In this document: piece by piece, positions 1-7,050 of the stretch
Position numbering within the stretch: position 1 is the stretch's first letter
Layout of the letters: each line of letters opens with the position of its first letter
DNA from: Endozoicomonadaceae bacterium
Lineage (GTDB): Bacteria; Pseudomonadota; Gammaproteobacteria; Pseudomonadales; Endozoicomonadaceae
Reading direction: 5' to 3'
Assembly: GCA_023146365.1 (NCBI GenBank)
Contig: JAGLCE010000102.1
Coordinates: 1 to 9,877 of the forward strand
Length of the DNA: 9,877 nt
Notes under the pieces: generated by a model
What the model saw: the letters and a program-made list of their open reading frames with translations, nothing else
Told to the model about the DNA's origin: nothing
The model's database searches: none
Translations under genes and position numbers: made by a program

Positions 1-429
1 GCAGCCATTGTTCTACCGTATAGGTGGTTGACTTTATGATAGAACATGAATACGTTGAGCTAACTGATGATAATGATGAGTGGTTTGACGCACTAGATCT
101 GCAAGGATGAAGTGGTTCATAGTAGGTGTATGCGTTATTTGGAAAAACTGATTATCCCATAAATGCGTATCCGTGGCGTTAGTTAAGTCCGACAGACTGA
201 TAGTAGCATTTTACTGTGCCTGTTTTGTTAAAACCTAATATCTCTTTGAAAAAATCTTTTCCTGTAAGATGTTAGTTTGTTAGCATTTATTGATGTAAAT
301 AATTTTATGCTATTAATAATTCCTGTTACTTGCTAATTGTGGCTATTCTCCATCAGGCTTATGATTTTGTTTTTATTCAAACCATGGTAACGCACTTTTC
401 GGTAACACGAAAATCCGTCGATCCTTAAA
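1..429. other. Gene-poor left edge with one short acidic open frame
   Basis: No gene is supported in this stretch. The only coding-like item is a short + strand frame with ATG at 36-38 and TGA at 108-110 (24 residues, very acidic, with EYVELTDDNDEW in the middle). It is open upstream only to a TAG at 21-23, so it could be the last piece of a gene broken near the window edge, or chance. The rest (about 110-429) is AT-rich with stops in all frames that I followed. A short 5-bp inverted repeat (CCTTA/TAAGG) overlaps the stop codon of the minus-strand gene that ends at 430. I see no tRNA, insertion sequence end or clear promoter. Confidence 0.3.
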
Positions 430-1494
430 CTAAGGGAGAAGCAACTCAGTAAAAGCGAATGGAGTATATGGCACTTTTATACGTTCATTTTCAGGTGGAC
501 TGTTAGAATAATTTTTCATTAATATAAGATAGTGCGATACGATTGACTCGAGGTAGCTATGCCGCTCCTTGGCAGGGATATAACTTAAAAGATTCATTAG
601 CTCGTAACACTGTTTATTAATACGGCAGATTATCACCTGTGTTTCTTTTGTTTCGTTATTCATTTCATAAGTCCAACGCCATCTGAAATCACCTAAATCG
701 ATATCATTATCCATCACTATATCGTCATCCTCTTCCTTCTTGATGACTAAACGTCTTTTATTCTCATCACTATAGGTATTTTTTATACAAGCATTAATTT
801 CGTTACTCGTATAAGAGCCAGCCTGTAATCCCTTTTCATGAATTTCAAGAGCCTCGATAGAGGTTTTAAATAATGTTGTGATAGTGTTGATGTTTTTTCG
901 ATAACCTCCATGGCCACATTCATCATAGAATCTTTTCGCCACTTTTTTAGCGTCAAGAATTGCTGCCTTGTTCTCATGCTCCTTTGTTTTATCTTCGGTC
1001 ATATTTAGTTGTGTAAGATCCTTACGAAGATCATTAACGGTATTAGATACTGTGGCCCAGACAAATCGCTTACTTGATTCTTCATGGGTCACTAATGAAG
1101 GATGTAAATTACCCTTAGTTCCAAATAGCATAATAGATGTTCCAAATACACTAACCACTATAGTTGTAATCAGAGTGCTAGATGCTACCATTAGAGCGAT
1201 AGATGCTGGGACGATAAAAAAAAGTGCGCCAGGTATGCCTATAGCAGCTACTAACAAGGTTGTTAATCCAACTTTGATACAACAACGTATCACCATCCCT
1301 GTAAAAGAGACAGTGTTATGTGTAAAGTACATTCTAACATTATCAATTAGCCGTCGAGCAACATTGCGTTTATCTACTGTGCGATTTGCAAAGTGAGCCG
1401 ATTCATTTTTTTTTGTTGTAGAATCGTTTTCTTTCGATTGAGATTGAATAGTACTCGTAAATTGAGACTGTGTACTATTGAGTGAGTTATCCAT
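430..1494 (-). CDS. Unknown membrane-associated protein with Ser/Thr/Asn-rich N-terminus (354 aa)
   Basis: I do not recognise this family. The start is supported by an AAGAGA-like ribosome-binding site about 6 bases before the ATG (1492-1494); the stop is TAG. Residues 1-45 are polar and low in complexity (Ser, Thr, Gln, Asn, Lys) with no classical signal peptide. Residues about 65-125 are strongly hydrophobic and could hold two or three membrane spans (for example GLTTLLVAAIGIPGALFF near 76-93). The remaining about 230 residues are soluble and charged, with an acidic patch KKEEDDDIV at 252-260 and a Cys/Trp-containing stretch after it. The gene is divergent from the larger membrane-protein gene at 2099. 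A polar N-terminus followed by a hydrophobic hairpin is seen in some membrane-inserted secreted effectors and translocators, but that role is inference; an ordinary inner-membrane protein is equally possible. The low GC and lack of recognisable relatives suggest an accessory gene. Confidence 0.75.
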   Translation of the reverse strand: MDNSLNSTQSQFTSTIQSQSKENDSTTKKNESAHFANRTVDKRNVARRLIDNVRMYFTHNTVSFTGMVIRCCIKVGLTTLLVAAIGIPGALFFIVPASIALMVASSTLITTIVVSVFGTSIMLFGTKGNLHPSLVTHEESSKRFVWATVSNTVNDLRKDLTQLNMTEDKTKEHENKAAILDAKKVAKRFYDECGHGGYRKNINTITTLFKTSIEALEIHEKGLQAGSYTSNEINACIKNTYSDENKRRLVIKKEEDDDIVMDNDIDLGDFRWRWTYEMNNETKETQVIICRINKQCYELMNLLSYIPAKERHSYLESIVSHYLILMKNYSNSPPENERIKVPYTPFAFTELLLP

Positions 1495-2098
1495 TATTTT
1501 TCTCTTGGTTAGTTATGTATGCAAGGTATAGATAGCAGGAAAAGCCTCCACTCCCCTTAATTTGTTGGACATTAATTCTAGTCAAATAGTTCAAAAGTAA
1601 TTATTCATACTACTAAAGTTTAACTCTCTATTTCTATGGACGTTGAATGATCAATAACTAGTTGATTCTGAAAAACCCGTAACGTACTTACTTATTTTAA
1701 GGTAAACGTTCATTGATGATATGATATTTAAATCGAATTTGTTAAACCATATGAAACTCACGGTCGACTAAAACCAAACGTGAGCTCGCTATGCCAAAAA
1801 CATACATCCGACTGACCTTACGAGAGTCCCTGTAAGACCATGACGCTTCATTTAATAACGGTGGAAAGTTCGCCAGAATTCCTGTCACCAATACGCACTT
1901 TCTCATCAACATCATCTACGAAATAAAAACAATCCGTTGAACGTTTTTTATCCTGAAATGGGATGATTTATTCCTCTAATCGAATGTCGAACTAATTCTA
2001 ACATAAAGTATAAAATTTTATTAATGAACTTTTTATTTCTTATTGTGTCTTAGTTTCGTGAATCAATTATTTCTTATTAATATGGAGTACAGATAGAC
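1495..2098. promoter_or_regulatory. Divergent intergenic region between two unknown membrane-protein genes
   Basis: The 604 bases between the divergent genes must hold the promoters of both, but no confident -35/-10 pair could be picked because the sequence is AT-rich throughout. A 6-bp perfect inverted repeat CTCACG/CGTGAG lies at 1757-1762 and 1779-1784. On the minus strand a frame without stops runs from 1967 down to a TGA at 1848-1850 (39 codons, including the acidic stretch FVDDVDEKVRIG). It has no start codon or ribosome-binding site, so it may be the tail of a lost gene or chance. The 3' gene has GGAG at 2084-2087, 11 bases before its ATG. Confidence 0.35.
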
Positions 2099-4129
2099 AT
2101 GATAACCACTGAACAAAACAAGCCTATAGAGATGAATATTACACATGGAGATAATCATTTCTCAAACAGTCGGGCTTACTTCTATGACACAACGTCCAAT
2201 ACAACATCCAATGATAGCAAATTATCATTGTTGGCGAAAGAGAAAGATGAAGCGAAAAAGACAAACGAAAGACCAATATGTAAACGGGAAATCAATGCTC
2301 ATAATTTCGTTAGTAATCCTGAATTGCATACATCCTCGTCGCTCGACAAATTGAATAAATACTTCAATGATCCAAACCTTAATAGGGTAAGATCAGAAGA
2401 AATACACAATGATCAAAACCTTACTAGGGTAAGATCAGAAGAAATACACAATGATCCAAACCTTACTAGGGTAAGATCAGAAGAAATACACAATGGCGCG
2501 GGAACGTCGAAAGACTTACAAGTTTACACTGAAACGACAGATACGGAAGAGACACGTCTTCTTGTCGAGGGAGAAACGTCGGAAAAAATAAGATGTTCGA
2601 TACACCATAAAGAAATAACCAACCTAGTCAGGGAAGAATTAGATGAATTTCTTACAGATATGTTTTTTTCTTTTTCTAAGTTACACCATAATCTAATTGG
2701 CCCAATCACTTGCAAAGAGGTAGCGACAGGTTTTTTTTCTTATCTATTTTCAACCATCAATCTTACAGGTCTTGTTCGTGGTAATCATGCTTCCGCTGAG
2801 GCTTGGATATCGTTCATCACTGCAGGATGGGCTCCTGGTGCAATGTATGCTGACGCAATGCTAACCGTTATTATAAAGGATCCAGTTAAATTAATGGATA
2901 AAATAAAAGCGTTTAAAGAATCATCAAAATTAGAGCAAATGAAAATTGCACTGCCGATGTCCATTGTTTGCATGGCCGCACTATATACTCCTATGCTTGA
3001 TGCATTTAATGCGCATGATGGAGTAATAAATTTATTCGGAGGAGACGCAACGGATCCTTCTACACTTTATAGAATTATAGGTATCATCGGTGGGGCATGT
3101 AATTGGGGTTCTGAAAGTCTGCTACCTATGCTTCTTGGTCTTCGATTACTCTCTAGCATAACAACTGATGTCAAAGAATTATTGTTTTCTGATAAATATT
3201 ATCGTAAGGCGGTACAAAATGCAGCACAGCAATTGACTACTTTGGTGACATTGTACAATCAGTCAATAGATATTAATGATAATCCAAATGAGCTTATCTT
3301 GAATGTTAATAATTCAGATATTATAACGTACAAGGTATTGTTTGATCAATTGACTAGCGAGCCCAGATTTCTGGAAGATGTGATATTAACTGTACACAAC
3401 AGGATGCCAGTACCTCGGCCTATCATGACTCGTATAGTTGCTTCGCTAAAGATAGGTACTCGAGTATTTGTTATAGCGTTAACAGGTGCTGGGATCGGAG
3501 TCGTAATTGGACTGCCATCTCTTCTACGGGAATTAAAAATTACTGGGAAAGTTGACTGTGCCAAACTGAGGACACGAATAGCCAATAGCAATATTAATCT
3601 TCCACTTCAAACCCTCAAGCAGCATTCATATACAGTACAGGGTATATTTGGCATGGATAATATTTCTTCATTTGTTAACTCCTTTGCAGTAATTCCTTAC
3701 GCTATTCGTCACAAGATTAAACATTCTAACCGTGGCGTTAATCAGCCTCAGCCATTGACGACAAACGGCTTAAAACGAACCATAAAAACCACAGTAACTA
3801 GTCGAGTAAAAGTCTTAGCTTTAGGAGTGGCAAGTGTTGGTGCTTTCTCCTTCACTAAACTAGCAGTTAATGCTATGGGTGGGGCTCAATCTTTAGCTGA
3901 AGCAGCACGATGTCCGAATGTCACTATCCCTGGTGTTGATGAGGATATAATTGGTCATTCAGTGTATGAATTTATAATGCTCTTCTCTATGGGATTGATT
4001 TTTCTCATCATGATGGGCGGTGCGACTTCTGCTTGGGCTAGAACTGCTGACAGAGTATGTCCAACAAAGAAAGGTCCTAATGTTACCACCCTTGCAAAGC
4101 ATCAAGTGGAGTTTATAGAAAAAACATGA
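2099..4129 (+). CDS. Unknown multi-pass membrane protein with N-terminal 14-residue repeats (676 aa)
   Basis: I do not recognise this protein. A GGAG lies 11 bases before the ATG, an acceptable but long spacing. Residues 1-200 are polar and probably disordered, starting Ser/Thr/Asn-rich (TTSNTTSNDS at 31-40), followed by three tandem 14-residue repeats at 90-131 and an acidic stretch around 145-165. No N-terminal signal peptide is seen. The body has about six or seven hydrophobic segments, near 208-224, 234-258, 281-300, 324-353, 447-475, 569-595 and 621-645. Several of them are Gly/Ala-rich (GAGIGVVIGLP at 463-473; IMMGGATSAW at 637-646). A soluble, Asn/Asp-containing part lies at about 360-440. 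A long cytosolic or secreted head on a polytopic body would suit a membrane-embedded effector, a transporter-like protein or a surface component; none is proven. It is divergent from the 354-aa membrane protein, and the DNA behind it holds gene remnants. The full-length open frame with a coherent domain plan makes it a real gene. Confidence 0.8.
   Translation: MITTEQNKPIEMNITHGDNHFSNSRAYFYDTTSNTTSNDSKLSLLAKEKDEAKKTNERPICKREINAHNFVSNPELHTSSSLDKLNKYFNDPNLNRVRSEEIHNDQNLTRVRSEEIHNDPNLTRVRSEEIHNGAGTSKDLQVYTETTDTEETRLLVEGETSEKIRCSIHHKEITNLVREELDEFLTDMFFSFSKLHHNLIGPITCKEVATGFFSYLFSTINLTGLVRGNHASAEAWISFITAGWAPGAMYADAMLTVIIKDPVKLMDKIKAFKESSKLEQMKIALPMSIVCMAALYTPMLDAFNAHDGVINLFGGDATDPSTLYRIIGIIGGACNWGSESLLPMLLGLRLLSSITTDVKELLFSDKYYRKAVQNAAQQLTTLVTLYNQSIDINDNPNELILNVNNSDIITYKVLFDQLTSEPRFLEDVILTVHNRMPVPRPIMTRIVASLKIGTRVFVIALTGAGIGVVIGLPSLLRELKITGKVDCAKLRTRIANSNINLPLQTLKQHSYTVQGIFGMDNISSFVNSFAVIPYAIRHKIKHSNRGVNQPQPLTTNGLKRTIKTTVTSRVKVLALGVASVGAFSFTKLAVNAMGGAQSLAEAARCPNVTIPGVDEDIIGHSVYEFIMLFSMGLIFLIMMGGATSAWARTADRVCPTKKGPNVTTLAKHQVEFIEKT
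2366..2491 (+). repeat. Three 42-bp in-frame tandem repeats
   Basis: Copies lie at 2366-2407, 2408-2449 and 2450-2491, each encoding NDPNLTRVRSEEIH or a one- or two-residue variant (residues 90-131 of the 676-aa protein). The copies differ at only a few bases, so the expansion is recent or kept uniform by recombination. The unit keeps the frame and is rich in charged residues, consistent with a flexible linker or a binding repeat. It is not a CRISPR: the copies touch and there are no spacers. Confidence 0.95.
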
Positions 4130-4232
4130 TACAAAAAAGGCAGAAGTTAAAAATGCAAATAAAGGTTAGCAAAAGGAGTTGGATGAGATTTCAGTAGATT
4201 AATACAAGACGTGCTGCTCACTTGGTTCGTTG

Positions 4233-4269
4233 TGTGAGAACTGCAGCCGACGAGCAGTTGGTTCTCACA
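4233..4269. repeat. Perfect 9-bp inverted repeat with a competing fold
   Basis: TGTGAGAAC at 4233-4241 is complementary to GTTCTCACA at 4261-4269, with a 19-base loop. An overlapping alternative stem, CTGCTC (4214-4219) with GAGCAG (4252-4257), would use part of the same loop, so the two folds exclude each other. No T-run follows, so this is not a standard terminator. Confidence 0.6.
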
Positions 4270-4313
4270 TTCACTCCAAGTATGTCAGTTATTATGGAAA
4301 CCTAGGGAGTGTT

Positions 4314-4370
4314 GATCTACAAAGCTCAAGCAACCCTTCTCGTCAAGTATTGTACCTAGCACTGTAGATC
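4314..4370. repeat. Perfect 8-bp inverted repeat, 41-base loop
   Basis: GATCTACA at 4314-4321 pairs with TGTAGATC at 4363-4370. The loop is long, so the structure may be weak. It lies in the decayed-gene region, between two other inverted repeats. Confidence 0.5.
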
Positions 4371-4402
4371 CGCCTAAATCAGGTGTATGCCTGCAACTGT
4401 TC

Positions 4403-4439
4403 CATCCTGTAACCGTGAGTATTGATCACTCACAGGATG
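4403..4439. repeat. Hairpin of 12 paired bases with a 6-base bulge
   Basis: CATCCT (4403-4408) pairs with AGGATG (4434-4439), and GTGAGT (4415-4420) pairs with ACTCAC (4428-4433) around a 7-base loop. The left arm carries a 6-base bulge (4409-4414). No T-run follows. GTGAG and CTCAC loosely recall half-sites of a CRP operator, but the spacing and bases do not fit well enough to call one. Confidence 0.5.
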
Positions 4440-4552
4440 ATTGGGTAGTAAACTGTCAGGATTTATCAGCGTTTTTTCAATCGCAGAACCTAGGCAACTG
4501 GCAGGGTATACTGGCAATCTTATTGAATTTATTACTTTATTTGAATTCATAA

Positions 4553-4969
4553 CAATAACCCTTTACAAAATGTCCAACAAGCGTCTGGTAAAGTACGGGG
4601 CAGTGCGTCGATTATCACCAACTAAAAGGTTAAAATGTTTGATGGTACAGCGGTGACAGTCGGATACGCCTGCTTGCACTACTTTCCGGTCGATGGCGGC
4701 GGAAAGATGAAATCGATCAGCTCATAAAGACTCTTCAAAAGATGGTACTGCAGGGGTGGGAAACGTTCAATGAGGGAGGCTAAAGTCGCAGGTTATGCTG
4801 AGGTCTTATCTCAACCTAAGACTCTACTTCAAACCATTCAAACCATGCAGTAGAACGCCATGAGCCATAACAGACACCCAACGTTGACCGCCGAATGATA
4901 CCAATAGACGTTGAGTCAAAGATCGGAAAGCTGTACGCAAAGTCAATTGAACGGAAACAGAGCCTGAAT
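4553..4969. other. Gene-free stretch before deoB with short open remnants
   Basis: No intact gene is supported here. On the + strand a frame is open from 4643 to the TAA at 4781-4783 (46 codons) and reads like protein (RRKDEIDQLIKTLQKMV), but lacks a start. Overlapping it in another frame, ATG at 4770 begins a 27-codon frame that ends with the TAG at 4851-4853. Together they could be the frameshifted tail of a lost gene. The deoC and deoA genes that precede deoB in Escherichia coli are not recognisable in any of these pieces. The deoBD promoter should lie here, but no convincing -35/-10 pair or CytR/DeoR/CRP operator was found. Confidence 0.3.
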
Positions 4970-6232
4970 ATGACGGTAAAAAAACGAGCCATTGTACTAA
5001 TACTGGACTCCTTAGGGATTGGCGCCACACCCGATGCGGAGAAGTTCGGCGATGTCGGCTCTAACACGCTTGGCCATATTGCTGAACGATGTGTGGCAGA
5101 CAATGCAGACAATGCAGACAATAGACGTCAGCACCCCCTAACCCTCCCTTACTTAGCAAGTTTGGGGCTTTTGCATGCTGCGAGAGCTTGTACCGGAACA
5201 TTCCCTAAAGGCATGAATACAGATATTACCATTACCGGCGCTTATGCAGCTGCTCGTGAACTATCCAGCGGTAAGGATACTACTTGCGGTCATTGGGAGA
5301 TAGCAGGCGTACCGGTACTGTTTGAGTGGGGGTATTTCACTGAAAAAGAGAGAACCTTCCCTCAGGAGCTACTCGAAAAAATCATCAACACGATGAATCT
5401 CCCCGGTATTCTTGGCAACTGTCATGCCTCCGGAACAGAGATCATTGCACGTCTGGGTGAAGAGCACATACGTACCGGCAAACCGATACTGTATAGTTCG
5501 GCGGATAGCGTTCTCCAGATTGCCTGCAATGAAGAATCTTTCGGTCTTGATCGCCTGCTGAAGCTCTGCGAAGTCTCACGAGAGCTACTGGAAAGCTACC
5601 ACATTAGTCGCGTCATTGCTCGCCCCTTCACGGGTCATGCCAGCCATCATTTTGAACGCACAGCAAACCGCCGTGACTATTCGCTGATACCGCATTCGAC
5701 AACCGTGCTGGAAAAATTAGCTAACGACGGAGGAGAGGTCGTCAGCATTGGCAAGATTGCTGATATCTACGCACACCAAGGCATTACCCGCACCATCAAT
5801 GCAGCCAAACTGAGCGCTCTGTTTGATGCAACATTAGAGGAGATTCGCCAAGCCGGTGATCACACAATCATCATGACCAATTTTGTCGATTTCGACATGC
5901 TTTATGGCCATCGCAGAGATGTAACAGGCTATGCTGAGGCTCTCGAATATTTCGATCGTCGTCTGCCTGAACTGCTGACACTGCTCGAAAAAGAGGACAT
6001 CCTGATAATTACCGCTGACCATGGCTGTGATCCGACCTGGCACGGCTCAGACCACACTCGTGAACATGTACCTATTCTGGTTTATGGACCTTCTATCAAG
6101 CCTGGCTCACTGGGAGTACGGGACACTTTTGCCGATACAGGGCAGACACTGGCGGATTATTTTCATCTATCCCCCATGGAGTACGGCACCAGCTTTTTAT
6201 CTGATATCATACTTGCAGAAGCGACGGTCTGA
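4970..6232 (+). CDS. deoB: Phosphopentomutase DeoB
   Basis: DeoB interconverts (deoxy)ribose-1-phosphate and (deoxy)ribose-5-phosphate in the cytosol, linking nucleoside phosphorolysis to central carbon metabolism; it is a Mn-dependent enzyme of the alkaline-phosphatase superfamily. The protein has 420 residues from the ATG at 4970, close to the 407 of E. coli DeoB. All expected metal ligands are present: D13 in LILDSLGIG, D309 and H314 in NFVDFD/GHRRD, D350 and H351 in TADHGCD, and H362 in DHTREH. The phosphate-accepting Thr lies in SSGKDTT (99-105), followed by GHWEIAGVP. The start was chosen because the family begins just before the VKKRAIVLILDS strand. An upstream in-frame ATG at 4895 would add 25 residues with no counterpart in the family. 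The ribosome-binding site is weak. An Ala-Asp-Asn expansion lies at residues 43-51. It is followed by deoD after 55 bases, the normal enteric order. The gene is clearly more GC-rich than its neighbours. Confidence 0.97.
   Translation: MTVKKRAIVLILDSLGIGATPDAEKFGDVGSNTLGHIAERCVADNADNADNRRQHPLTLPYLASLGLLHAARACTGTFPKGMNTDITITGAYAAARELSSGKDTTCGHWEIAGVPVLFEWGYFTEKERTFPQELLEKIINTMNLPGILGNCHASGTEIIARLGEEHIRTGKPILYSSADSVLQIACNEESFGLDRLLKLCEVSRELLESYHISRVIARPFTGHASHHFERTANRRDYSLIPHSTTVLEKLANDGGEVVSIGKIADIYAHQGITRTINAAKLSALFDATLEEIRQAGDHTIIMTNFVDFDMLYGHRRDVTGYAEALEYFDRRLPELLTLLEKEDILIITADHGCDPTWHGSDHTREHVPILVYGPSIKPGSLGVRDTFADTGQTLADYFHLSPMEYGTSFLSDIILAEATV
5096..5122 (+). repeat. 9-bp tandem triplicate inside deoB
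   Basis: GCAGACAAT occurs three times in a row (5096-5104, 5105-5113, 5114-5122), encoding (Ala-Asp-Asn)x3 at residues 43-51. E. coli DeoB has a shorter, also charged stretch (about GEADNGRKG, from memory) at this point, so the expansion appears to lengthen a surface loop without breaking the frame. Confidence 0.9.
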
Positions 6233-6273
6233 TAAACACGACGAATAACACTTAATAGAATCCTTCGACATTC

Positions 6274-6290
6274 AAGGAGATAACGACTTG
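6274..6290 (+). promoter_or_regulatory. Ribosome-binding site that fixes a TTG start for deoD
   Basis: AAGGAG at 6274-6279 lies 8 bases before TTG at 6288-6290. Starting there gives MTTPHIN, matching the conserved family N-terminus including the phosphate/nucleoside-site His5. The next ATG would begin at residue 19 and remove that His, so TTG is the start. Confidence 0.9.
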
Positions 6291-6995
6291 ACGACGCCAC
6301 ACATCAATGCCGCTGACGGAGCTTTTGCCGAAACGATTTTAATGCCAGGCGATCCATTGCGGGCGAAGTACATTGCTGAAACGTTTTTCGACCATGCAGA
6401 AGAGGTCACCAATGTCCGTAACATGCTGGGATACACTGGCACCTACAAAGGGGTGCGAATATCTTCTATGGGTTCGGGCATGGGAATCCCTTCTGCATCC
6501 ATCTATTACAAAGAGCTGATCACTGAATACGGCGCTCAAAACCTCATCCGTGTTGGCAGTTGTGGCGCTATCAGCACCGATATCAAGCTACACGATATCA
6601 TCATCGCCCAAGGTGCATGTACCGACTCAAACGTCAACCGTACCCGCTTCAGTGGTTGTGATTTTTCTGCAATCGCCGACTTTGCTCTGTTGGAAAAGAT
6701 CGTTGCCGCTGCCCGTGCCCGTGACCTGCCCATTCGTGTCGGTAACGTGTTCTCTGCTGACCTGTTCTACACTCCGAAACCGAAAATGTTCGACGTAATG
6801 GCAAAGTTCGGGATACTGGGTGTCGAGATGGAGACGGCTGGTCTGTATGGCGTCGCTGCGGAATTCGGGGCCAAGGCAGTGGCGATCTGCACGGTCAGTG
6901 ACATCATCCCGACGGGTGAAAATATCTCTTCTAATGCTCGCCAACACTCATTCAACGAGATGATTGAGATCGCACTGCATTCACTGACTGCCTGA
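6288..6995 (+). CDS. deoD: Purine nucleoside phosphorylase DeoD
   Basis: DeoD cleaves purine ribo- and deoxyribonucleosides with phosphate, giving the free base and (deoxy)ribose-1-phosphate, the substrate of DeoB upstream. It is the hexameric bacterial PNP type, cytosolic. The 235-residue protein matches E. coli DeoD (239 aa) along its whole length. Conserved active-site residues are present: H5, R25 in GDPLRAKY, R44, R88 and S91 in IRVGSCGA, M181 and E182 in VEMETAG, D205 in CTVSD and R218. The catalytic Asp and its partner Arg (D204/R217 in E. coli numbering) are therefore intact. After D205 the loop differs from the enteric form (IIPTGENISS). The C-terminus is about four residues shorter than in E. 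coli. It uses a TTG start with a strong ribosome-binding site, 55 bases after deoB, and is probably cotranscribed with it. Confidence 0.97.
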   Translation: MTTPHINAADGAFAETILMPGDPLRAKYIAETFFDHAEEVTNVRNMLGYTGTYKGVRISSMGSGMGIPSASIYYKELITEYGAQNLIRVGSCGAISTDIKLHDIIIAQGACTDSNVNRTRFSGCDFSAIADFALLEKIVAAARARDLPIRVGNVFSADLFYTPKPKMFDVMAKFGILGVEMETAGLYGVAAEFGAKAVAICTVSDIIPTGENISSNARQHSFNEMIEIALHSLTA

Positions 6996-7023
6996 TCTCA
7001 ACAGGCATATCCATCAATGAGAT
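6989..7023 (+). repeat. Two competing 6-bp inverted repeats at the deoD stop
   Basis: TGCCTG (6989-6994) pairs with CAGGCA (7002-7007); alternatively ATCTCA (6995-7000) pairs with TGAGAT (7018-7023). The first overlaps the deoD stop codon. No T-run follows either (the sequence continues with an A-run and C-run at 7032-7042), so an intrinsic terminator is not supported, although an RNA 3'-end or processing role is possible. Confidence 0.4.
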
Positions 7024-7050
7024 AACGCATGAAAAAACCCCCAACACGCA

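Larger units (their letters stand above)
4183..4552 (+). pseudogene. Decayed gene of unknown function
   Basis: AAGGAG at 4173-4178 sits 4 bases before an ATG at 4183, the form of a true translation start. The frame is then interrupted by TAG at 4195-4197, 4303-4305 and 4357-4359, yet between stops it reads like protein (for example VRTAADEQLVLTF, then GVLIYKAQATLLVKYC). In the next frame a 78-codon stretch is open from 4316 to the TAA at 4550-4552 (SIDHSQDDWVVNCQDLSAF, ending in hydrophobic GILAILLNLLLYL). A gene with nonsense changes and at least one frameshift explains this best. I cannot name the ancestral family. It follows the 676-aa membrane gene by about 50 bases and might once have been cotranscribed with it. 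Chance open frames remain possible. Confidence 0.4.

Noticed and set aside
968..1396. 142-codon + strand frame
   Set aside because: It lies wholly antisense to the 354-aa gene, has no ribosome-binding site, and its Val/Ile-rich sequence mirrors the hydrophobic part of the real gene.
2366..2491. CRISPR array
   Set aside because: The repeats are contiguous, have no spacers and lie in frame inside a gene.
4415..4433. CRP operator upstream of deoB
   Set aside because: GTGAGT and ACTCAC form a palindrome, but the half-sites and spacing do not fit TGTGA-N6-TCACA, and it is more than 500 bases from deoB.
4441..4656. 71-codon + strand frame
   Set aside because: It overlaps a longer coding-like open stretch in another frame, and has no ribosome-binding site. 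The whole area looks like decayed DNA.
4895..4969. 25-residue N-terminal extension of DeoB from an upstream ATG
   Set aside because: The family begins just before the first metal-binding strand, and the extension has no counterpart or ribosome-binding site.
4816..5121. 101-codon minus-strand frame
   Set aside because: Most of it is antisense to the conserved start of deoB and no family features are seen.
6536..6955. Several minus-strand frames opposite deoD
   Set aside because: They are shadows of a gene with complete catalytic residues on the + strand.
6989..7045. Intrinsic terminator of deoBD
   Set aside because: Short hairpins are present but no T-run follows on the + strand; the run that follows is A-rich.
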